DNA of 64,000 nt from positions 125,023 through 189,022 of the forward strand of contig NVSG01000002.1 in assembly GCA_002401155.1 (NCBI GenBank), written 5' to 3'. The DNA comes from Hyphomicrobiales bacterium. GTDB lineage: Bacteria > Pseudomonadota > Alphaproteobacteria > Rhizobiales > Rhizobiaceae. The translations under genes were made by a program, and so were the position numbers. Position 1 is the first letter of the stretch. Each line of letters starts with the position of its first letter. The notes beneath the pieces are model-generated. The model ran no database searches, had not been told where the DNA came from, and was given only the letters and a program-made list of their open reading frames with translations. This document shows positions 51,878 through 60,282 of this stretch, piece after piece.

Positions 51878-53857
51878 TTAGGCCGCTCGCAATTTGGATT
51901 CTCTATTCTTGTATTGAGGCTCAGTTGAAACCGACAATTCGCCGCCATTGGTATTTCTATCCTGTAGGTCATCGGTTTCAAACGTGCTCAACATATAATT
52001 GATATTATTGACGTCTTCGGCAAGCGCCCGGCTGGCAGCGTTATTGTGATCGGCCATAGCGGCGTTTTGTTTGGTTCCCTCATCAATCATATTGATTGAA
52101 CTGCTAATTTCCTGAAGCCCTGATGACTGCTCACGAGCAGCAACCACGATTGCCGACACATGTTCGCTGATCTGTTCAACTTCGCTCACGATCACTTCCA
52201 GTGCGGTGCCGGTATCATTCACCAGATTAACCCCGGTTTTCACTTCATCACCAGATTTGATAATCAACGCCTTGATTTCCTTGGCGGCAGTCGCTGAACG
52301 CTGGGCAAGGCTACGCACTTCCTGCGCAACGACCGCAAAGCCCTTACCGGCATCTCCTGCCCGCGCAGCTTCCACACCCGCGTTGAGTGCAAGCAGATTA
52401 GTTTGAAATGATATTTCGTCAATAACACCAATAATTTTGGTAATTTCGTTCGATGACGTTTTAATTCTATCCATGGCCTCGACCGCTGCGTCAACGATAT
52501 CACCAGAATGCTCTGCATCGGTTCTGGCTTTCTCCACGAGAACGCCTGCTTCTTCCGCCCGTTCAGTCGAAGTACGAACAGCGAGGGCAATTTCTTTCAC
52601 TGCGTCGGCGGTGCGTTCAATAGACTCGGCCTGAGATTCTGTCCGTTTGGTCAGACTTTCAGAAGAATTGCGAATATTATCCGTGGTTGTTCTTAGCGAA
52701 CTGGAGGTATCGCGCAACCGTTTGATCATATCGGCATTATGGTGTTCGTTTACCTGCATTTCACTATTGAGGACATTCACCTTGATTGCGTTCTCCCGGA
52801 AAACAATCAGCGCCCGGTATATCATGCCTATTTCCGTCGTGCTTGGGTCGTCTCCGATCACCATGCTGGTATCGTTAACCGCTAAAGCTTCGGAAATCCG
52901 GGCGATTTTTTCCAGCGGAAGAATAATGGATTGCCCAATGATCAATCCCGCAAGAAGCATCAGGAAGAGAGCCGCACAAATCACTCCTAATATGGTGTAG
53001 CGCACCAGATTATTGAGTTCTGCGACCTGCATCTGCGAGCGATCCATTGCATCAGAAGCATATGTGGCAACTTTCAAATTGTTTGACGCGAGAGTTTGGT
53101 AAACCAAATCCAGAACCGCGATGTCTTCTTCCAGCACCAGAGATTTTTCTACAAATTTGTTGAAACCAACATGATAGGCCCGCACTTGTTCTTTTATTTC
53201 GGCTTTTATCGTATTGGAAACGAGTGCTGCATCAATAAGCGGCATAATCTCCACCACACGTTCAGTCACAAGATCGATGTATTTTATGTCTTTGCGTACG
53301 ATGAAATCTTTTTCGTGCCGGCGCATCATCAACATTGTTATCATAGCCCTGTCCAGCTTTGCCCGCGACAGTTCCCCTTCGACCTCGTGAATAGCTTTGC
53401 GCATCGCTTTTCGCAGGCCGTCATTCTCACTCCAGCCAATATGGGCCCGATATTCAATAATATTATCAAACACGGTTTGATGGGTTTTTAGGTTTTTGCG
53501 GATCATGATGATGGCGTCTTCCATCGGCGTGCCCTTTAAAAGGGGCTCCAGCTTGCGAACGTTTTCAAGTATTCCGATTTCTTGTTGCTTTACCTTCGCA
53601 AGCAGCTCTGGTTTGCCGGATAGTATGAAATTTTGTCCCTCAACCCGAATTCGGGCAATCTCTGTCACGATGAGATCGGACAATGTTTCCACCACACGTA
53701 GCTGGTGCTGAAACTTGGCTTGTTGTTGTGTGCTGGCATCGCCGTAGACGTATACGCCGCCAATCGCGGAAAATAATACAACGCCGATAATCGCGTTAAG
53801 CTGGATACGATAGGTGATTTTCACCTGCTTAAATAGCTTCGGGGCAAATTTGAACAT
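51878..53857 (-). CDS. Methyl-accepting chemotaxis protein with long periplasmic helical sensor
   Basis: A 659-residue chemoreceptor. Helix 1 (LNAIIGVVLFSAIGGVYVYG, about 22-40) and helix 2 (YTILGVICAALFLMLLAGLIIG, near 285) flank a helical-bundle sensor of some 240 residues with HEKDF, the HBM/4-helix-bundle type. A HAMP domain follows (ISEALAVNDTSMVIGDD...), then a coiled coil and the signalling tip DEISFQTNLLALNAGVEAARAGDAGKGFAVVAQEVRSLAQRSA. It acts with the Che system on flagellar rotation. Ends in RESKLRAA rather than the CheR-binding pentapeptide. Start at MFKFAPKLFK; longer track start unlikely. Confidence 0.88.
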   Translation of the reverse strand: MFKFAPKLFKQVKITYRIQLNAIIGVVLFSAIGGVYVYGDASTQQQAKFQHQLRVVETLSDLIVTEIARIRVEGQNFILSGKPELLAKVKQQEIGILENVRKLEPLLKGTPMEDAIIMIRKNLKTHQTVFDNIIEYRAHIGWSENDGLRKAMRKAIHEVEGELSRAKLDRAMITMLMMRRHEKDFIVRKDIKYIDLVTERVVEIMPLIDAALVSNTIKAEIKEQVRAYHVGFNKFVEKSLVLEEDIAVLDLVYQTLASNNLKVATYASDAMDRSQMQVAELNNLVRYTILGVICAALFLMLLAGLIIGQSIILPLEKIARISEALAVNDTSMVIGDDPSTTEIGMIYRALIVFRENAIKVNVLNSEMQVNEHHNADMIKRLRDTSSSLRTTTDNIRNSSESLTKRTESQAESIERTADAVKEIALAVRTSTERAEEAGVLVEKARTDAEHSGDIVDAAVEAMDRIKTSSNEITKIIGVIDEISFQTNLLALNAGVEAARAGDAGKGFAVVAQEVRSLAQRSATAAKEIKALIIKSGDEVKTGVNLVNDTGTALEVIVSEVEQISEHVSAIVVAAREQSSGLQEISSSINMIDEGTKQNAAMADHNNAASRALAEDVNNINYMLSTFETDDLQDRNTNGGELSVSTEPQYKNRESKLRAA

Positions 53858-54128
53858 TAAATGTCTTTTCTTGGTGGGCAGTCCGTATTCAAAAACATAA
53901 GTGTCCATCCTCCCATTTGGCCGATCTGCTGGTGCCAAATGGGAGGAGGGTATTTTTCAGGCAATAAAAGAGGGTTAAACTGCCTGAGAAATAAGTAGAT
54001 GTGGGAAAAATTCGGAATTAACCGATAACGTAAAATCGCATCATGCTGGTGTTAGTCTATTTACGTTAGGTCAGATATTAGTCGACTCAGAGTAAATTTT
54101 TAGTTAATACTAAAAATTATACCAGAAC

Positions 54129-56282
54129 CTAAGCTGCTCTTGATTTTATGCTATAAGATTCAGGTATATTGTCTGATTTGCTCGTTTCTTCCGTAGGGTT
54201 TCCACCTCCTTCGCCAATCTCAAACTCATTTAGCATCATATTGATTCGGCTAACATCGTTAGCCAGAATATGACTGGCGGCGGTTGATTGTTCTGCCATC
54301 GCTGCATTTTGTTGTGTTGCTTCATCAATTGTCTTTATCGAATGATTGATGTCCTGCAACCCGGCGGATTGCTCCCGGGCAGCATCGGCAATAGCACTCA
54401 CATGGGCATGTATCTGTCGGACTTCAGAAACAATAACATTAAGCGCAGACCCGGTCTCATTCACCAGTTCCACGCCGGATTTCACCTCTTGGCCGGAAGT
54501 TGTAATCAATGCCTTGATTTCTTTTGCAGCATCTGCCGAACGTTGGGCCAATTCTCGAACTTCCTGCGCGATCACGGCAAAGCCGGTACCTGCTTCTCCT
54601 GCACGTGCAGCTTCAACCCCTGCATTGAGCGCAAGCAGATTAGTCTGGAACGAAATTTCGTCAATCACACCAATAATATTGGCAATTTTTTTGGATGAAG
54701 CTTCAATTCTGCCCATGGCTTCCACAGCGGTTTCCACCACTTCACCAGAGCGTTCAGCATTGGTTTCCGCTTGTGATACCAACACATTTGCTTCCTCTGC
54801 CCTCTTTGTGGAGGTCTGAACATTGGTATTGATTTCCCGCACAGCCGCCGCTGTTCTTTCGACAGATGCTGCCTGCTCCTCGGTGCGTTTGGACAAATTA
54901 TCCGATGAATGGCTAATTTCTTCTGCGGTGGATTTTAAAGACCCGGAAGTAACCCTCAATTGTCGGATCATATCCGCACTCAAATTGTCGGCATGTTGTT
55001 TATCCACATTCATGGATTCCACCTTGAGAGCACTCTCCCGAAAAATTTCAACTGTTCTGGCCATGGCGCCGATTTCATCGTCACGGTCCACATATCCGAT
55101 AGATACATCCAGTTCATTGCGTGCAAGGGCGTCCATTGTGCGTGAAAGACGCGTGATCGGCAGGCTGGTAGAGCGTCCGACCGCAGCACCAATCAGGCCC
55201 ATAAGGATAAGTGCCGTTCCTGAGATGATCAAAATTGCATTGCGAAGACCGGCAATGGGGGCATTCAGTTCATCAAGGTCTTGAGTAACCACAACCACCC
55301 ATTGCGCCCCGAACACACCCAAAGGCGTCGCGGCAATATGTGCGTCATTGCCAAATCGGCTGATGCCGTGATCTGAATTGGGTGTGCCGGAAAATGCAGC
55401 TTCAGTAACACCATTTTTCAGTTTTCCAATTAAAATATCGGGACCAGTACTAAGGTGAGAATTGGCGCGCATGAGATTATCCGGCCCAAGCAAAAGGGTT
55501 TCCCCGGTTTGCCCCAGTCCTGCAACGGTGTTGGTAATGGCAGAGATATTCTCAATCGGCATCTGGTAAGCCAGAACGCCAATGGTTTCGCCGGTGTCAT
55601 TTGCAACAGCAGTTGAAAGAAAGGCCGCAGGATCTCCATTTGAAGGACCATAAGGTTTAAAGTCTACAAAGGATTGTTCTCCAGCAGGTTTTGCCATTGC
55701 CTGACGAAAAGCTGTGCCAAGCCCTGTATCCGCCCATTCGCCGCCATTCTCTTCAGAAAAATTGGTAGAATAGTCCGACTCTTTTGCAACAGAATAAATA
55801 AGGTTGCCTTTAACGTCGAAAAGAAAAATATCGTAGTAACCATTGTCTTCCAGATGTTCACGAAACCATGGGTGCACGACGCCGTGGGCCGTGTCGTATA
55901 GCGCCATGCTACCCTTTGTAGAATCTAGTTTTTGCTTCTGACCAATTGGAAAGGGGCTATTGGTTACATATTTATCGTACAATGATTTGGCAGGTTCTTT
56001 GCCTTCACTTCTCCACCCACGGGAAAAATTGGTAATTGACAGGCGGGTGTTCGGATTGGTGGCAACAGATTTTAAGTCATTTTTTATCGAGGTGAAATAG
56101 AAATCCAGTTGCTGGCGCCGCGCTTCAACAATCAATGTCAGGCGCTCCTCGTTCAGATGCTGTATAGATTGTGAGGAGTAAAGATAACTCCCAAGGCCAA
56201 CACCAACGCTGGCCACAAGAGCAGCTGTGGCAATAATAATAGGCAATTTGATTGCCAGGCGGATATTTGAGATTCTTTTCAT
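54129..56282 (-). CDS. Methyl-accepting chemotaxis protein with Cache-type sensor
   Basis: A 717-residue chemoreceptor. Helix 1 (IIIATAALVASVGVGLGSYLY, about 15-33) and helix 2 (NAILIISGTALILMGLIGAAVG, near 305) flank a periplasmic dCache-like sensor (HPWFREHLEDNGYYDIFLFDVKGNLIYSVAKESDY, then TGETIGVLAYQMPIENISAI). HAMP, coiled coil and the tip FQTNLLALNAGVEAARAGEAGTGFAVIAQEV follow. ATG at 56282 has GAGGAA upstream. The signalling half is very like the neighbour's (over 70 residues nearly the same), so the two arose by duplication or share a common source, with the sensor domain exchanged. Confidence 0.9.
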   Translation of the reverse strand: MKRISNIRLAIKLPIIIATAALVASVGVGLGSYLYSSQSIQHLNEERLTLIVEARRQQLDFYFTSIKNDLKSVATNPNTRLSITNFSRGWRSEGKEPAKSLYDKYVTNSPFPIGQKQKLDSTKGSMALYDTAHGVVHPWFREHLEDNGYYDIFLFDVKGNLIYSVAKESDYSTNFSEENGGEWADTGLGTAFRQAMAKPAGEQSFVDFKPYGPSNGDPAAFLSTAVANDTGETIGVLAYQMPIENISAITNTVAGLGQTGETLLLGPDNLMRANSHLSTGPDILIGKLKNGVTEAAFSGTPNSDHGISRFGNDAHIAATPLGVFGAQWVVVVTQDLDELNAPIAGLRNAILIISGTALILMGLIGAAVGRSTSLPITRLSRTMDALARNELDVSIGYVDRDDEIGAMARTVEIFRESALKVESMNVDKQHADNLSADMIRQLRVTSGSLKSTAEEISHSSDNLSKRTEEQAASVERTAAAVREINTNVQTSTKRAEEANVLVSQAETNAERSGEVVETAVEAMGRIEASSKKIANIIGVIDEISFQTNLLALNAGVEAARAGEAGTGFAVIAQEVRELAQRSADAAKEIKALITTSGQEVKSGVELVNETGSALNVIVSEVRQIHAHVSAIADAAREQSAGLQDINHSIKTIDEATQQNAAMAEQSTAASHILANDVSRINMMLNEFEIGEGGGNPTEETSKSDNIPESYSIKSRAA

Positions 56283-56894
56283 TTTCTTCCTCGAACAAAA
56301 TGAAATTGCTTCATCCTCGCGGAAAGCCCTGGCAGAATCACGTGCGAATCCAGCTTGTTGGAGCGGATTTACAAGCATGCATCGCCATGAAACCGGCATG
56401 CAATTTTTTTTGAATTTGTTGGGGTGGGCTTGCGTCTGGTTAAAGAATTTATGTGTGGGTAAACATTCGGATCAACCGAGAGGCGAAATACATCATGTAC
56501 AGGGATAACCTGTTTTCGCCGGATAAATACATATAAACATTGCTAAGTTAATAGATTGTAAAGAATAATTTCTAAGATGTTCATATATATTCTGATGGTA
56601 TATTTTTAAGGTAGGTAATATCTTATCAGTGACTATAAGTTTACCAGACTTTTACGAATTACCTGTAAGTTGATAACTGCCACAATATTTCTGTGTGAGC
56701 ATGGCTATGATAGCTAAACTAAGTGAATGAACACGGCTCGATTTTGATTTGGCATTTTGCCCAAGGATACCCACAACGTGTACGTGTATTTAGTTTTCTT
56801 TTTCCAGCAATTGATGTGTTTTATACGCAAGGTGTCACTATGTGCGCCAGTGGCCGTTCGCCAACACTCAAACCTGCAGATGACGGTATAAGGT
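56283..56894. other. 612-bp divergent intergenic region
   Basis: Lies between the divergent Cache chemoreceptor and the PAS-GGDEF-EAL gene. AT-rich from 56510 to 56720. No RNA gene recognised, and the ORF at 56723-56980 is judged spurious. Promoters of both genes are expected here. Confidence 0.5.
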
Positions 56895-59800
56895 ATGAGA
56901 ACCGTCGATCATGTGGAAAAAAATGGCGTAGAAGGCGACTGTATCGACACAGTGCTTCGCAAAGCCAACGTCAATATTAAAGCCCATAATATCATCGAAG
57001 ATGCAGCATTCGGAATGTTTCTGATTGGTACAGATCGGCGCGTGGTTCACGTAAACACGGCATTTTGTGACTTACTTGGTTATTCCTTCGAGGAATGCAT
57101 CGGGCTTGATGTTTGTGAATTCATTCACCCCGACGAGCGTAAAGAAGTAACAAAAAAACAGACACATCTGGCCGAGGGCAGAACACAAAATTATACGGTT
57201 GAGCGTAAGTATCTACACAAGGACGGCTCCACGATTCCCGTTCTTTCAACGGTTACTGTTTATGTGAATTCAAACGGCAAACCTCAGCTCATTGCAGCCC
57301 AGCTCGTGGATATCAGCGCTCTTAAAGCCACCCAGAAACAATTATTTACCAGCGAGCAAAGATCAACCTTCGCGCTGGAGGCTGGAAGACAGGGGGTCTG
57401 GGACAGCAATCTGGTAACAGGTGAAGTCTATCATTCTGATGCATGGCGTGAAATGCGTGGTTATCCTTTGGATGAGAACGATAGTACAGATGATGAAAAC
57501 TCTCTGGAAAAGTGGATTACCCGAATACATCCCGATGATCGTGACCGTGCCAAAAAAATTGCAGCAGATAGGGCTGAAGGCAATTTTGATGAGCACGGTT
57601 TTGAATTTCGCGAATTGCACTACAAAGGTTACTGGATATGGATATTGTCCCGTGGACACGCAATCGAATGGGGACTGGATGGCAAACCGACCCGTATCAT
57701 CGGAACCGATACTGACATATCGCACCTTAAAGAAGCAGAGCTTAATCTTGAAGACGCTTCCAGCAGGCTCGAGCTTGCTCTGAGCACTTCCAAAATTGGT
57801 GTGTGGAACGTTGATTTGACCAATGGCCGTGTCCAGTGGGACAATCTTTTACGAGAGCTTTTCGAGCAACCTGATCTTAATATTCTGGATGTTCCCCGGG
57901 ATATGTGGGAAAAAAGCCTGCATCCCGACGATGCAGATGAAGCCATTGCAACCATACAACACGTGAAAGAAAACAAATCATTTGTTGAATTATCCTACAG
58001 GATTATCTTGCCGAGCGGATCAATTAAACACATCCATTCAACGGTCAGATATTTTGTTGATGCTTATGGACGCAAAAAAATCCTTGGCACAAAACGCGAT
58101 GTCACCGATGAAGTTACAGCATCAAGCAAATTGGAAACCGCGCTTGAACAAGCGGAAATAAACAGCGCCAAACTCCAGGCAGCCCAAGTTGATATGGAAC
58201 TGATGGCGCGTCGGCTGGAAATGGCTGTTTCCACATCAGGCGTTGGAGTTTGGGAGCTTGACCTGAAAGCAGATGTGATCACATGGGATGACACCACCAA
58301 GAAACTATACGGACAAATGGACGTTGAAGGTAACGTCGCCCCTGAAGGGGTATGGTTCACGTCTCTTCATCCAGAAGATGCCGAAAAAGCCATGCATCAG
58401 GCCAGCTCCGCCATTAAAACACGCGGGCGAAAGTCCTCAACCTACCGGATCATCAGGCCCGATGGCACCATGCGCCATATCCATGAGATTTGTCGCTCAT
58501 ATGTTGACGACGAAGGGGAAGAAAAATTCATCGGTGTTTGTCGCGATATTACCGATGAAGTAGATTCAGCGGAAAACCTGCGTCAGGCAAAAATTCTTGC
58601 GGAACAAAAAAGTGCCCAACTGGAAATCGCAATGGAGATTGCGGAAAAAAACAGCGCTGAGCTTGAGAACGCTCGCGCGGCCATGGAATTCAATTCACTT
58701 CATGACGCGCTGACAGGATTGCCCAATCGACGCTATCTGGACGAAAAACTTGCTCAGGCTTCTAACGTGGATCACACGGGTAGCGCCAGCTTGCTGCACA
58801 TTGATCTGGATCGCTTCAAGCAAATCAACGACACACTTGGCCACGCGGCAGGGGATACCATGCTTATCCATACGGCCAAGGTATTGCGGGAGATCGTAGG
58901 GGAAGAGAATTTCACTGCCCGGGTCGGCGGCGATGAATTCGTGGTGCTGATGAGTGAAGAAAAAACAGATGATGAGCTAGCCCAACTTGCAAAACAAATT
59001 GTCAAAAGAATGCGCAAGCCAATTGTCTATGACGGGCATGAATGCCGGACCGGTGTTTCTGTTGGGATATCAAGAAAATTGGGTCGGGACGTTGATCCTA
59101 AAAAAATGTTGGTCAATGCAGACATCGCTCTCTACCGTGCCAAGGAAAAAGGCAGGAACCGCTACGAGTTCTTCACCGATGAGCTGGAAGCTGAAATCAC
59201 CAACACCAAACGACTGGCCGATGAAATCCTGACCGGGCTCGAAAAAGATCAGTTCTTTGCATATTATCAACCCCAGTTCGATGCAAACAGTCTTGAGATT
59301 GTAGGTGTCGAGGCGCTGGCCCGGTGGAACCATCCCACACGCGGAATACTGGCGCCCGATCAGTTCCTAAAAATTGCCGAGGATTTGAATGTCGTATCGA
59401 AAATCGACAGGCTGATCATGGAACAGTCACTTGCCCATCTTGATGAATGGCATGCGGCTGGCATATCCATCCCCAAAGTCTCGGTGAATGTTTCTGCCCG
59501 CCGTCTGCAGGATGATGCACTAATCGCATCTTTGAAAGAATTGAATTTTCGTCCCGGAACATTGTCATTTGAACTGCTGGAATCGATATTCCTCGATGAT
59601 AGTGACGAGGCGGTCTCCTGGAATATCGATCAGATTAAGGAATTGGGCATCGAGATCGACATCGATGATTTTGGCTCAGGCCATGCCCCGATCATCGGCC
59701 TACTCAAACTTAATCCGCATCGGTTAAAAATTGATCAGCAGCTCATTCGCCCGATTGATAAATCAAAAAAACAGCTAAATCTGGTGAAATCCATCGTCGA

Positions 59801-59978
59801 TATAGGCAAGTCTCTGGGCGTCCAAATTGTTGCAGAAGGCGTCGAAACCATGGAGCACGTGCGCCTGCTGCGTACGCTGGGTTGTGATATCCTGCAAGGC
59901 TATGTCTTTGCCAAACCCATGTGCGTCGAAGACCTAATGATATTCACCAAAAACCAAGGCTGGCGAGAAGTGGCTTAG
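56895..59978 (+). CDS. Cytoplasmic multi-PAS GGDEF-EAL protein
   Basis: A 1027-residue soluble c-di-GMP enzyme. Four PAS/PAC domains (about 30-150, 155-280, 285-405, 425-550) with PAS_3-type blocks such as LHPDDAD and GVWDSNLVTGEVY, then a GGDEF domain with intact RVGGDEFVVLM (near 680) and an EAL domain beginning VGVEALARWNHP and containing SVNVSARRL, FELLES, DIDDFGSGHAPIIGL, LKIDQQ and AEGVETMEH. Both activities appear possible; many such hybrids work mainly as phosphodiesterases. AAGG precedes the ATG. A convergent related gene follows the BIME-like repeat. Confidence 0.9.
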   Translation: MRTVDHVEKNGVEGDCIDTVLRKANVNIKAHNIIEDAAFGMFLIGTDRRVVHVNTAFCDLLGYSFEECIGLDVCEFIHPDERKEVTKKQTHLAEGRTQNYTVERKYLHKDGSTIPVLSTVTVYVNSNGKPQLIAAQLVDISALKATQKQLFTSEQRSTFALEAGRQGVWDSNLVTGEVYHSDAWREMRGYPLDENDSTDDENSLEKWITRIHPDDRDRAKKIAADRAEGNFDEHGFEFRELHYKGYWIWILSRGHAIEWGLDGKPTRIIGTDTDISHLKEAELNLEDASSRLELALSTSKIGVWNVDLTNGRVQWDNLLRELFEQPDLNILDVPRDMWEKSLHPDDADEAIATIQHVKENKSFVELSYRIILPSGSIKHIHSTVRYFVDAYGRKKILGTKRDVTDEVTASSKLETALEQAEINSAKLQAAQVDMELMARRLEMAVSTSGVGVWELDLKADVITWDDTTKKLYGQMDVEGNVAPEGVWFTSLHPEDAEKAMHQASSAIKTRGRKSSTYRIIRPDGTMRHIHEICRSYVDDEGEEKFIGVCRDITDEVDSAENLRQAKILAEQKSAQLEIAMEIAEKNSAELENARAAMEFNSLHDALTGLPNRRYLDEKLAQASNVDHTGSASLLHIDLDRFKQINDTLGHAAGDTMLIHTAKVLREIVGEENFTARVGGDEFVVLMSEEKTDDELAQLAKQIVKRMRKPIVYDGHECRTGVSVGISRKLGRDVDPKKMLVNADIALYRAKEKGRNRYEFFTDELEAEITNTKRLADEILTGLEKDQFFAYYQPQFDANSLEIVGVEALARWNHPTRGILAPDQFLKIAEDLNVVSKIDRLIMEQSLAHLDEWHAAGISIPKVSVNVSARRLQDDALIASLKELNFRPGTLSFELLESIFLDDSDEAVSWNIDQIKELGIEIDIDDFGSGHAPIIGLLKLNPHRLKIDQQLIRPIDKSKKQLNLVKSIVDIGKSLGVQIVAEGVETMEHVRLLRTLGCDILQGYVFAKPMCVEDLMIFTKNQGWREVA

Positions 59979-60002
59979 CCCGAAGGGTTAAGCTCTATGT
60001 TT

Positions 60003-60063
60003 GTGCTCACGGCATATCCTCCCTATCGGTTGGGCCTCCGCAAGGGCGGCGCATTAGCGCCGG
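60003..60063 (-). repeat. Dispersed palindromic repeat, copy D1 (inverted)
   Basis: Reverse complement CCGGCGCTAATGCGCCGCCC followed by TTGCGGAGGCCC and GAGGATATGCCGTGAG matches copy A closely. With copy D2 it forms an inverted pair, a BIME-like arrangement. Confidence 0.82.
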
Positions 60064-60173
60064 TCGCTCTTCGCTCCCGCCTGCGGCGTGGTAGATACGG
60101 ATGGAATAGTGCAAGGGTACGGTCCGATAGATTTTGGGAAATGAATGAGAGGCCCGTAGGGCGAGCGTGGGAA

Positions 60174-60236
60174 CCCGGCGCTAATGCGCCGCGCCTTCGC
60201 AGGGCCCAAGCGAAGCTTGGATACGCCCGTGAGAAC
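60174..60236 (+). repeat. Dispersed palindromic repeat, copy D2
   Basis: CCCGGCGCTAATGCGCCGCG then CCTTCGCAGGGCCCAAGC and GGATACGCCCGTGAGAAC, the family pattern with small changes. A further hairpin ATATCTAC...GTAGATAT lies at 60244-60270 and may serve termination. Confidence 0.82.
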
Positions 60237-60243
60237 AAACAAA

Positions 60244-60270
60244 ATATCTACCCACAGGGTGAGTAGATAT
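60244..60270. terminator. Hairpin at the convergent end of two GGDEF-EAL genes
   Basis: ATATCTAC and GTAGATAT are perfect 8-bp arms around CCACAGGGTGA, with an alternative ACCC/GGGT stem. No U-tract is present, so it is a weak terminator or mRNA-end structure. Confidence 0.4.
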
Positions 60271-60282
60271 CGTGAGAACAAA

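Noticed and set aside
53957-53987. TCAGGCA...TGCCTGA inverted repeat upstream of the first chemoreceptor gene as a terminator
   Set aside because: The loop is 17 bases and there is no U-tract in either direction.
56723-56980. 85-aa ORF overlapping the start of the 1027-aa PAS-GGDEF-EAL gene
   Set aside because: Overlaps the coding start in another frame and has no protein features or ribosome site.
60023-60281. Short ORFs at 59997-60266, 60023-60238 and 60054-60281
   Set aside because: They run through the palindromic repeats and are translations of repeat DNA.
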